Program-made: the position numbers and the translations under genes
The notes under the pieces: model-generated
Seen by the model: the letters and a program-made list of their open reading frames with translations, nothing else
Told to the model about the DNA's origin: nothing
Database searches by the model: none
Source: Streptomyces sp. ISL-1
GTDB lineage: Bacteria; Actinomycetota; Actinomycetes; Streptomycetales; Streptomycetaceae
Assembly (NCBI RefSeq): GCF_018614585.1
Contig: NZ_JAGGOI010000043.1
Coordinates: 1 to 49,914 of the forward strand
Direction: 5' to 3'
DNA length: 49,914 nucleotides
In this document: positions 24,751 through 31,818 of the stretch, in pieces
Position numbering within the stretch: position 1 is the stretch's first letter
Layout of the letters: every line of letters starts with the position of its first letter

Positions 24751-25889
24751 TGAAAATCGAGCGCGTCGAGACCTTCGCGGTCGCCCTGCCCACCCGCCGC
24801 TCGTTCGGCGTATCCGGCGGCGCGATCGCCGTCGCCGGACAGCCGTCACTGCGGGTGCTGGTGAAGGTGAGCGCGGACGGGGCGCACGGCTGGGGCGAGG
24901 CGACGCCCATCCCCGCCTGGACGTACGAAACCGCCGAGTCCATCGTCACCACGATCGACCGCTATCTCGCCCCGGCCGTCGTCGGCCGGCCCGCCTGGAA
25001 CCTGGACGCCGTCGACCGCGCCTTCGACCGGGCCATCAACCGCGGCTTCACCATCGGCGCGCCGCTGGCCAAGAGCGCGGTGGATGTGGCGTTGCACGAT
25101 CTGCTGGGGCGGGCCGCCGGGGTGCCGCTCGGCGTGCTGTGGGGGCAGCGCAGGTCGGAGTCGATCGAGCTGGGCTGGATCGTGTCCGGGCAGTCCCCGG
25201 GCGAGGTCGGCGACAGCGTGGCGGAAGGCTCGGACGCCGGATACCGGGCGTTCAAGGTCAAAATCGGGCTGCACGACGAGGACACCGACGCGGCGGTGGT
25301 AGCGGCGGTGCGCGAACACGCGCCGGGTGCGCCGGTCTGGGTGGACGCCAACCAGGCGTACACCGTGGACGCCGCACTGCGCATGGCGCGGCGGCTGGAC
25401 GCGATCGGGATCACCGCCTTCGAGCAGCCGCTGCCCGCCAATGACATCGCGGGGCTGCGGCGGCTGCGCGAGCACTCCCCGGTGCCGGTGGCGCTCGACG
25501 AGAGTCTGCGGCACCCCACCGACCTCGCGACCTTCGTCCGCCTTGAGGCCGTGGACGTGGCGATAGCCAAGGTGCAGCGCAGCGGCGGGCTCACGCTGTC
25601 ACGGCGGCTGTGTGCGCTCGCCGAGGACTGCGGGGTGCGGCTGATGGGGTCCGGGCTGACCGACTCGGATCTGGGGCTTGCCGCATCACTGCATCTCTTC
25701 GCCGCGTACGGGATCGACACCCCGGTCGACCTGAATGGCCGCCAGTTCATTGAATCGCCTTACGCGGGACGGACGGTGCGGGTGGAGAAGGGGGTGGCTC
25801 AGGTGCCCGACTCCCCCGGGCTGGGGGTCGAGGTGGACGAGGCGGTGGTGCGTGAGCTGGCCGTCGACGTACTGGAACATCGGGCGTGA
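24750..25889 (+). CDS. Enolase-superfamily enzyme, muconate lactonizing subgroup
   Basis: A 379-residue enzyme of the mandelate racemase/muconate lactonizing family. ATG 24750 follows GGAAGGA. The catalytic Lys pair is FKVKIG near residue 170, metal ligands are Asp in WVDANQAY, Glu in FEQPLP and Asp in ALDESL, and the second base Lys is in IAKVQRSGG near 272. A Lys on each side of the barrel marks the MLE subgroup (cycloisomerases, dipeptide epimerases, succinylbenzoate synthase) and not sugar-acid dehydratases. It is in one operon with the LacI gene, so its substrate should be linked to what the importer brings in. Confidence 0.9.
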   Translation: MKIERVETFAVALPTRRSFGVSGGAIAVAGQPSLRVLVKVSADGAHGWGEATPIPAWTYETAESIVTTIDRYLAPAVVGRPAWNLDAVDRAFDRAINRGFTIGAPLAKSAVDVALHDLLGRAAGVPLGVLWGQRRSESIELGWIVSGQSPGEVGDSVAEGSDAGYRAFKVKIGLHDEDTDAAVVAAVREHAPGAPVWVDANQAYTVDAALRMARRLDAIGITAFEQPLPANDIAGLRRLREHSPVPVALDESLRHPTDLATFVRLEAVDVAIAKVQRSGGLTLSRRLCALAEDCGVRLMGSGLTDSDLGLAASLHLFAAYGIDTPVDLNGRQFIESPYAGRTVRVEKGVAQVPDSPGLGVEVDEAVVRELAVDVLEHRA

Positions 25890-26382
25890 ACAGCGCCCGG
25901 CGCGCGGGTCCATCGAGTCGCGCGCCCCGGGCACCCCCAGCGCGCCGTACGCGCCGGGCAACACTCCCGTGCGCCGGTACGGTCCACCTTCATTTCCATC
26001 ATCCCTGCCCACAAGCGTTCTTTTCGGTCCGGGTCTGCGCCGGATTGGTACTTCCGGGGTTCCGGGATGCCACGGTTATGCACGTTTGAGACTTCCTACT
26101 TGTCCCTCAGTGCCATATGCCCACCAAACCTTTGCCGATGGCATGTGGCACAAAGAAGTACAGGGGGAATGCCGTACGGCAGGACCGGACGGGCGTGCAC
26201 CACACGGAACACACCCTCAATCAAACGTCACTGGCCGCCTTTTGGACGAAATTGGCGATCTAGTGCCACCCGGAGACGACCAACACCATGATGTGATCGG
26301 CCCGTTCGGGACGGGACCACTGCCGATGCACCACCCGCTCGCACAACAGCCCGAACAGGCGTTTCGCAGAGGAGGGCTCGCG
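25890..26382. other. Long AT-richer leader region before ACAD-like gene
   Basis: Visibly lower in GC than its surroundings from about 25980 to 26290. It holds a possible small ORF at 26117-26263 and an unknown promoter. No tRNA, terminator-grade hairpin or known riboswitch was recognised. Confidence 0.4.
26117..26263 (+). CDS. Possible 48-residue small protein, unknown
   Basis: ATG CCC ACC AAA ... TAG, 48 residues beginning MPTKPLPMACGTKKYRGNAV and ending LAAFWTKLAI. Of the 47 codons after the start, about 34 end in G or C, which is higher than the local base mix though below neighbouring genes. There is no clear ribosome site before 26117; a second ATG at 26138 has none either. No family is recognised. 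It is listed because the low-GC block is otherwise unexplained. Confidence 0.25.
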   Translation: MPTKPLPMACGTKKYRGNAVRQDRTGVHHTEHTLNQTSLAAFWTKLAI

Positions 26383-27579
26383 ATGGACGGATACTTCGCC
26401 AGTCGACTGCATCACCAATTACGCGAACATGTCCGCTACTTCGCCGAAAAGGAGATACGTCCGAGAATCCCCGCGATGGAGGCCACCCGCTCGGTCCACC
26501 GCGATCTGTCCCGGCTGACAGCCCGGCAGGGGTGGCTCGGCGCGACCATCAGCAAGGAGCACGGCGGGATGGGTGTGGGCCACCTCGCCAAGACCATCAT
26601 CATCGAGGAACTGTCCCGGGTCAGCGGGGCGATGGGCGCGATGGTGCAGGCCTCGCAGCTGGGTGTTGCCAAGATTGTCCACTTCGGCAGCGATCAGCAG
26701 AAGAAGACCTGGCTGCCGTCCATCGCCGCCGGCGAATGTCTGCCGACGATCGCGGTCACGGAACCCGAGTCGGGCGGCCATGTGCTGGGCATGAGAGCCA
26801 CCGCGGTGCGAGACGGCGACGACTACATCATCAATGGCCGAAAGGTGTTCGTCGGCAACAGCCATGTAGGCGATCTGCACGGCGTTGTGGTCAGGACCGC
26901 TCCAGGTTCAAAAGGGCTGACGGCCTTCCTGGTCGAGTCGGACCGCCCGGGGTGCCGAGTGGGCCAGCAGCGGCCGACGATGGGGCTCCACGGCTTCAGC
27001 TTCGGCGAGCTGCACTTCCACAACTGCCGTGTCCCCGCCCCGAACCGGCTCGGCGACGAGGGCGACGGCCTGTCCGTGGCGTACTCCTCCAGCGTGCTGT
27101 ACGGCCGCGCCAACCTCACCGCCGTGTCGCTCGGCATCCACCAGGCGATCCTGGAGGAGACGACCCGCTTCTGCAAGGAGCGACACCGGTATGGCAAACC
27201 GCTGCATGAACTTCCGTCCGTCAAGCTGAAGTTGGGAAAACTGCAGTCGCGGCTGATGACCGCCCGGCTCGCCGCGTACCACGCCGTCCACCTGCTCGAC
27301 CAGGGCATGCCGTGTGACGCGGAGCTGATGAACGCCAAGCTGCTCAATGTCGAGTCGGCGATCGACTCCGCCCGCAACGCCATGGAGATCCATGCCGCTG
27401 CCGGGCTCTTCACCGACCGCCCCATCGAACGGTATCTGCGGGACGCGCTCCATATGTTCGCCCCCGCGGGGACCTCCGACATTCAGCTGCTGCGCCTGGC
27501 GGAGGTCGCGCTTGGCACGGCGAAGGGCGACTGGTCGCAGCGGCTTGCCGATGAGCTCAGGCTGGAGCCGGTGCTCTGA
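26383..27579 (+). CDS. Acyl-CoA dehydrogenase-family protein lacking usual catalytic Glu
   Basis: A 398-residue protein of the acyl-CoA dehydrogenase fold. ATG 26383 lies six bases after GGAGGG. Seen: N-terminal helical part, GATISKEHGGMGVGHLAKT, the flavin-contact block PTIAVTEPESGGHVLGMRAT, TAVSLGIHQAILEETTRFCK, RHRYGKPLHELPSVKLKLGK and the C-terminal helices. Where most dehydrogenases have YEGT with the catalytic Glu, this protein has FAPAGTSDIQ, so that base is Ala. In isovaleryl-CoA type enzymes the base sits elsewhere, so activity is not excluded; specialised-metabolism relatives that oxidise ACP-bound units also diverge here. It is monocistronic with its own terminator. Confidence 0.88.
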   Translation: MDGYFASRLHHQLREHVRYFAEKEIRPRIPAMEATRSVHRDLSRLTARQGWLGATISKEHGGMGVGHLAKTIIIEELSRVSGAMGAMVQASQLGVAKIVHFGSDQQKKTWLPSIAAGECLPTIAVTEPESGGHVLGMRATAVRDGDDYIINGRKVFVGNSHVGDLHGVVVRTAPGSKGLTAFLVESDRPGCRVGQQRPTMGLHGFSFGELHFHNCRVPAPNRLGDEGDGLSVAYSSSVLYGRANLTAVSLGIHQAILEETTRFCKERHRYGKPLHELPSVKLKLGKLQSRLMTARLAAYHAVHLLDQGMPCDAELMNAKLLNVESAIDSARNAMEIHAAAGLFTDRPIERYLRDALHMFAPAGTSDIQLLRLAEVALGTAKGDWSQRLADELRLEPVL

Positions 27580-27600
27580 CGGACCCTTCTGCGCAGTCTC

Positions 27601-27626
27601 CGGACGGGCTGACCACAGCCCGTCCG
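27601..27626 (+). terminator. Hairpin terminator after ACAD-like gene
   Basis: Stem CGGACGGGCTG / CAGCCCGTCCG, 11 base pairs, loop ACCA, beginning 22 bases past the stop. It may also stop transcripts from the converging conservon. Confidence 0.75.
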
Positions 27627-27658
27627 AGACCGAGGACCCGCCTCCTACGCCCGGCGCA

Positions 27659-27712
27659 GGAGGCGTAGGAGGCGTAGGAGGCGTAGGAGGCGTAGGAGGC
27701 GTAGGAGGCGTG
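27659..27712. repeat. Six 9-base tandem repeats GGAGGCGTA
   Basis: Five exact GGAGGCGTA units and one GGAGGCGTG, ending six bases before the GAF gene's stop. The upstream arm CGCCTCCTACGCC at 27639-27651 is complementary to any of the units, so a family of slipped hairpins can form. Confidence 0.9.
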
Positions 27713-27718
27713 CGAGGC

Positions 27719-28285
27719 TCAGATGCTGCTGTCCTCGCGCCGGTGGATCTGCTCGATCAGCTCCGTGGCAAGCGACTTGATGGTCTCCAGCCCCGCACGC
27801 CCCCACGGCCGCGGCTCGGTGTCGACGACGCAGATCGTGCCGAGCGCGATTCCCGTACGGTCGATCAGGGGCGCCCCGAGATAGGAGCGGATGCCGATCT
27901 CGTCGACGACCGGGTTCCCCGCGAACCTCGGATAGTCGCAGACGTCCTCCAGGACCAGCGCCTTGCGCCGTACGACCACATGCGGGCAGTAGCCGTGGTC
28001 GCGCGCCATGAAACGGCTGACGTCACCGCCGCCCGCCGCCGCCAGATCATTGTCGCTGTGCGTGCCGGCCGGCGTGTGCAGCCCGGCGAAGAACTGCCGG
28101 TTCTCGTCAATGAAGTTGACCATCGAGTACGGCGCGCCCGTCACCTCCGCGAGCCTGTGCGCGAATTCGTCGAAGGCGGGATCGGGCCGGTCCCCGAAGC
28201 CGAGCTGGCGCAGCCGCCGCACGCGGACGGGCGCTTCGCGGTCGACGGGGGTCAGCAGCAGATGACCGGTGGGGTCATACGTCAT
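27719..28285 (-). CDS. GAF domain protein at the end of a conservon
   Basis: A 188-residue soluble protein. The GAF domain fills residues about 30-180: VTGAPYSMVNFIDENRQFFA, then GYCPHVVVRRKALVLEDVCD, IRSYLGAPLIDRTGIALGTI and CVVDTEPRPWG. The Cys-Pro-His in DHGYCPHVV resembles bilin- or redox-sensing GAF proteins, but this is only a likeness. ATG 28285 overlaps the cvnD stop as ATGA, so it belongs to the conservon operon. In several conservons this last position is held by a P450; here a sensor-type domain takes it. Confidence 0.88.
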   Translation of the reverse strand: MTYDPTGHLLLTPVDREAPVRVRRLRQLGFGDRPDPAFDEFAHRLAEVTGAPYSMVNFIDENRQFFAGLHTPAGTHSDNDLAAAGGGDVSRFMARDHGYCPHVVVRRKALVLEDVCDYPRFAGNPVVDEIGIRSYLGAPLIDRTGIALGTICVVDTEPRPWGRAGLETIKSLATELIEQIHRREDSSI

Positions 28286-28896
28286 GTCGGTGCTCCGTAG
28301 CTCGGTGCCTGAGCCGGCACCGCGGTGGTGGTGAGCAAATGCTGGACGAGGGTGACCAGCGTCCTTGTCGCCGAGCTGGCGATCCGCGCGTCGCACAGCA
28401 CGACCGGCACCTCCGGCTTGAGGTCGATCGCGGCCCGGACTTCCTCCGGTTCGTAGCGGTAGGCGCCGTCGAACTCATTGACGGCGACGACGAATCCGAT
28501 GCCGCGCCGCTCGAAGAAGTCGACGGCGGAGAAGGAGTCCTCGAGCCGGCGGGTGTCGGCGAGGACGATCGCTCCGAGCGCGCCTTCGGATAGTTCGTCC
28601 CACATGAACCAGAAGCGCTCCTGGCCGGGGGTGCCGAAGAGATAGAGCACATGGCTCTTGTCCAGGGTGATCCGGCCGAAGTCCATGGCGACCGTCGTGG
28701 TGGTCTTGGACTCGATGCCTTCCAGGCTGTCGGTGGCCACGCTGACCTGCGTGAGCAGTTCCTCCGTACTCAGCGGTGCGATCTCGCTGACCGCTCCCAC
28801 GAAGGTCGTCTTGCCCACCCCGAATCCGCCGGCTATCAGGATCTTCAGCGCGGTGGGGAAGAGGTCCCGGAGGTCAGAGCCGTCGTCGTAGGCCAT
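28282..28896 (-). CDS. cvnD: CvnD-type small GTPase of conservon
   Basis: A 204-residue GTP-binding protein. P-loop GGFGVGKTT near residue 22, G3-like FGTPGQERF near 90 (Thr-Pro for the Ala of DxAGQ), and G4-like NEFDGAY. These deviations are normal for bacterial MglA/CvnD GTPases. ATG 28896 was chosen over a GTG 14 codons upstream because the family motif LRDLFPTALKILIAGGFG starts ten residues in; it overlaps cvnC by 23 bases. By analogy with known conservons the product joins CvnA-C in a membrane-associated heterotrimer-like switch. Confidence 0.93.
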   Translation of the reverse strand: MAYDDGSDLRDLFPTALKILIAGGFGVGKTTFVGAVSEIAPLSTEELLTQVSVATDSLEGIESKTTTTVAMDFGRITLDKSHVLYLFGTPGQERFWFMWDELSEGALGAIVLADTRRLEDSFSAVDFFERRGIGFVVAVNEFDGAYRYEPEEVRAAIDLKPEVPVVLCDARIASSATRTLVTLVQHLLTTTAVPAQAPSYGAPT

Positions 28897-29251
28897 CAAG
28901 CACCGCCTCCAGCAAAGAACGGTCGGTGGGTGTGTCACGGCTGCGAGGCGCCCGCGCGGTGACCGCGCCCCAGTCCACGAGATCGGAAAGCAGCACCTTG
29001 GTGACGACCGCCGGGAGCCTGAGGTGCGCCGAGATCTCGGCGACCGAGGTAGGACCGTCGCAGAGGCCGAGCGCCAGGGCGTGCTCGGGACCCAGGTGCC
29101 TCTGCGGCACGGTCCCGGTGGCCATCACCAGCGAGAGCAGGTCCAGTGCGGTTGTCGGACGGGTGCGCCCGCCGCTCACCGTGTACGGACGGATGAGCCG
29201 GCCGGCCGCGTCGTCGAGCAACGGCCCGTCCTTGGGGGACGGCACTCTCAT
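28874..29251 (-). CDS. cvnC: DUF742 protein (CvnC) of conservon
   Basis: A 125-residue protein with the DUF742 winged-helix-like pattern: RLIRPYTVSGGRTRPTTALD, LDLLSLVMATG, EHALALGLCDGPTSVAEISA and VVTKVLLSDLVDWGAV. It is third in the conservon and overlaps both neighbours (ATGA with cvnB, 23 bases with cvnD). CvnC proteins are thought to mediate contacts within the CvnA-D complex; no enzymatic motif is present. Confidence 0.92.
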   Translation of the reverse strand: MRVPSPKDGPLLDDAAGRLIRPYTVSGGRTRPTTALDLLSLVMATGTVPQRHLGPEHALALGLCDGPTSVAEISAHLRLPAVVTKVLLSDLVDWGAVTARAPRSRDTPTDRSLLEAVLDGLRRRL

Positions 29252-29682
29252 TGCCCCGGGGCGCTCGGCGCCGCCGCCGACTGTCTGGCCGGCGTGGTCA
29301 GGTAGGGCCGTACGCTCTTGACCAGCATCGCCATCTCGTAGCCGAGGACCGCGGCGTCCGCCTCGCGCCCGGCGAGTACGGCGAGACAGGTGCCGGAGCC
29401 GGCCGTGGAGACGAACAGCAGTGTGGAGTCGAGTTCCACGACCACCTGGCGCACCTCCCCGCCGTCACCGAAGCGCGCTCCGGCGCTGCGGCCCAGGGAG
29501 TAGAGGCCGGAGGCGAGTGCCGCCATGTGGTCGGCGCTGTCGGGGTCCAGGCCGTGTACGGATTTCACCAGCCCGTCGGAGGAGAGCAGTACCGCGTTAC
29601 GGGTGTACGGCACGCGCTGGACCAGGCCGCTGAGCAGCCAGTCGAGATCCGAGACATGACCGTTGGACACGTCGCTCGCCAT
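29248..29682 (-). CDS. cvnB: Roadblock/LC7 protein (CvnB) of conservon
   Basis: A 144-residue roadblock/LC7-domain protein: LDWLLSGLVQRVPYTRNAVL, LSSDGLVKSVHGLD, and VVELDSTLLFVSTAGSGTCL followed by GYEMAMLVKSVRPYL. The family acts as a regulator of MglA-like GTPases, here CvnD. Starts seven bases after the cvnA stop; overlaps cvnC by ATGA. Confidence 0.93.
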   Translation of the reverse strand: MASDVSNGHVSDLDWLLSGLVQRVPYTRNAVLLSSDGLVKSVHGLDPDSADHMAALASGLYSLGRSAGARFGDGGEVRQVVVELDSTLLFVSTAGSGTCLAVLAGREADAAVLGYEMAMLVKSVRPYLTTPARQSAAAPSAPGQ

Positions 29683-29689
29683 GATGCAT

Positions 29690-31522
29690 CTACTCCTTGG
29701 AGGTGTTGTCGTGGCGCTGCGGAGCGGTGTCCGCGGGGGAATGCGACTCCGCCAGTCCGATGCCCCGCTGGAAGGCCGCCATCAAGCCCGGGTCGTGCAG
29801 GGCGGGTTCGTCGTCCTCGCGGGGCGACGGAGCGTCCCTGAGCTGGGGAACGAGGTGTTCCTGACTGCGGCGTCGGGGCAACTGGGGGCGGCCCATGGTG
29901 CCGCGGACCACCCCGCCCGCCGACGGACCGGCGGTGGTGCCGGCGGGCTCGGCGGGCGAACTCTGCCGCGGCGCCGAGTGGTCGGCGCCGGGGAGGGCGG
30001 CGGCCGGGTTGGGCCTGTCGGCCTGGTCTCCGCGTACGGGAAGGGGACCCGCGCCAAGTGTGGCGTGCACCGTCTCACGCTGTGGCTGTGAATGTGGCTG
30101 TGAATGTGGCTGTGAATGCTGCGGGTGCTGCGGGTGCTGCGGCTGGAGCTGATCCAGGTACGGCGGGGAGTGCGGCTGCTGCGGGATCGAGGCGGACTGA
30201 GCCCCGGTCGCCCGGGGAACTGCCGTCCGGCCGTCCGGGCTTTGCCCGGCTTCGGCCGCCGAGTCGGCCGCCTGAGCCAGGCGCCCCGGCTCGGAGCCGA
30301 GCAGCCCCTGCGGCAGTACGAGGATGGCCTGGACGCCGCCGTAGATATTGGACTGGAGCCGGACCGCGATGCCGTGTCTGCGGGCCAGCGCCGAGACGAC
30401 GAAGAGGCCGATCCGCCCGTCCTGCAGCAGGTGGGCGACGTTCACCTGGTCGGGGTCGGCGAGCAGGGCGTTCATCTTTTTCTGCTCGCCGACCGGCATG
30501 CCGAGACCGCGGTCCTCGACCTCGACGGCGAGCCCGGCCGTGACGTGCGAGGCCCGCATCAGCACCTGGGTGTGCGGTGCCGAGAACAGCGTGGCGTTCT
30601 CGACCAGTTCGGCCAGCAGATGGATCACGTCGGCGACGGCGTGGCCGCGCAGTGTGCCGTCGATCGGCGGCACCAGCTTGACCCTGGGGTACTGCTCCAC
30701 TTCGGCGATCGCGGAGCGGAGCACCTCCGTCATGGTGACCGGATTGGACCACTGCCGCCGGGAGATCGCGCCGCCGAGGACGGCGAGGTTCTCCGCGTGC
30801 CTGCGGATGCGGGTGGCGAGGTGATCGACATGGAAGAGGCCCTTGAGCAGCTCGGGGTCCTCGACCTCGTTCTCCAGCTCGTCGAGGAGCTGGATCTCCC
30901 GGTGGACCAGCGACTGGAGCCGTCGGGCCAGGTTGACGAAGACCTCGACCTTCTGTTCATTGCCGACGCTGCTGGAGAGCCGGGACGCCTGCACCACCGC
31001 CGCCACCGCGGCCTCGTGCGAACGGCTCAACTCCTCGGTCAGCAGGTCGAATTCGTCCCCGCCGATCGGGGCGGGCGAGGGCATACCGCGAGCAGGCGGC
31101 CCCTCCCCCCGTCTGAGCTGCTCGACCACCGTGCGCAGGTCCGCCTGACTGCGCGCGGTGGAGCTGCGCAGGTCGGCGCACCGGTCGAGTACGGACTTGG
31201 TCATGCGGTCCGCGCCCATCGCCGCCGCGGCCACGGCGGCGATGGCGATCACGGCGGAGGCCGTGAGCACGGCCCACAGACTGGCGGACGGCTGGGGGGT
31301 GGCGACGCGGATCGTGAATATTACGGCGGCTGCGCCACTGAGCGCCGCGACGACCGCCGGCAGAACCGCGGTCCGCAGGAGTTGAGGGCGTATACGGGCT
31401 TCCGGCGAAGACGGCACGGGATGCGACCTTCCCGCTGACGACAGGGAGCGGGCGCCTGGCCGGCCGTGGCGCCCGCCCTCGCGGCGATCGGGCCGCGCGG
31501 CGGGTGCGCGTAGTTGAGACAT
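29690..31522 (-). CDS. cvnA: CvnA-type sensor histidine kinase-like protein of conservon
   Basis: A 610-residue membrane protein. Two hydrophobic segments near 48-70 and 80-101 anchor it. A dimerisation-like helix with LFHVDHLATRIRRHAENLAV follows near 235-255, then a HATPase domain with N-box LLAELVENATLFS and G-box EDRGLGM. The last 200 residues are low in complexity (QP, PHSQ, Pro-rich). This is the nitrate/fumarate-sensor-like kinase type that heads every conservon; phosphotransfer has not been shown for the group in general. No response regulator lies beside it. Confidence 0.92.
   Translation of the reverse strand: MSQLRAPAARPDRREGGRHGRPGARSLSSAGRSHPVPSSPEARIRPQLLRTAVLPAVVAALSGAAAVIFTIRVATPQPSASLWAVLTASAVIAIAAVAAAAMGADRMTKSVLDRCADLRSSTARSQADLRTVVEQLRRGEGPPARGMPSPAPIGGDEFDLLTEELSRSHEAAVAAVVQASRLSSSVGNEQKVEVFVNLARRLQSLVHREIQLLDELENEVEDPELLKGLFHVDHLATRIRRHAENLAVLGGAISRRQWSNPVTMTEVLRSAIAEVEQYPRVKLVPPIDGTLRGHAVADVIHLLAELVENATLFSAPHTQVLMRASHVTAGLAVEVEDRGLGMPVGEQKKMNALLADPDQVNVAHLLQDGRIGLFVVSALARRHGIAVRLQSNIYGGVQAILVLPQGLLGSEPGRLAQAADSAAEAGQSPDGRTAVPRATGAQSASIPQQPHSPPYLDQLQPQHPQHPQHSQPHSQPHSQPQRETVHATLGAGPLPVRGDQADRPNPAAALPGADHSAPRQSSPAEPAGTTAGPSAGGVVRGTMGRPQLPRRRSQEHLVPQLRDAPSPREDDEPALHDPGLMAAFQRGIGLAESHSPADTAPQRHDNTSKE
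30082..30144. repeat. 12-base and 9-base tandem repeats in cvnA tail
   Basis: GTGGCTGTGAAT three times (30082-30117), then GCTGCGGGT about three times. They code for QPHS and QHP repeats in the disordered tail of CvnA. Confidence 0.85.
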
Positions 31523-31598
31523 CAGCGTCCTTGGTACGTGGGGCCCCAGGAATCGGCGTACTGCACTTGGTCAGCTTCGGCTCGGCGGACGGCTCGGC

Positions 31599-31632
31599 AT
31601 ACGCGATATCGGAATACGCAGTATCGGTACGC
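31599..31632. promoter_or_regulatory. 15-base tandem repeat upstream of conservon
   Basis: ATACGCGATATCGGA and ATACGCAGTATCGGT stand side by side (12 of 15 bases equal), followed by a partial third ACGC. They lie 77-110 bases ahead of the cvnA start, in an AT-richer patch of the 296-base gap. Possible regulator-binding site; no partner is visible. Confidence 0.35.
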
Positions 31633-31768
31633 AACATGAGCCACCTGTCGATCACCGGCAACACACGGTAGTCGCCAAGCGGGCACGTGCGACGGGCAGT
31701 TGACAAACTTGCCCGGCATTCGTCCCGCTCTGGTATGAGGCTTCGCACTGCTGCCCGAAAACGCACCA

Positions 31769-31806
31769 CCGGCCCCCGTCACCGCGTCAGCGGTGGCAGG
31801 GGCCGG
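31769..31806 (-). terminator. Hairpin terminator after MBL-fold gene
   Basis: 17-pair stem (one mismatch, one wobble) between 31769-31785 and 31790-31806 with loop GTCA, beginning 13 bases past the stop of the MBL gene. Confidence 0.75.
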
Positions 31807-31818
31807 GCTCCCGGGGAA

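Noticed and set aside
27659..27712. Array of 9-base repeats as a CRISPR
   Set aside because: Units are contiguous without spacers and far too short; the same applies to the other tandem repeats in the window.
31700..31739. TTGACA ... TATGAG as a plus-strand promoter
   Set aside because: The spacing is 28 bases, and it would point into the end of a converging gene.
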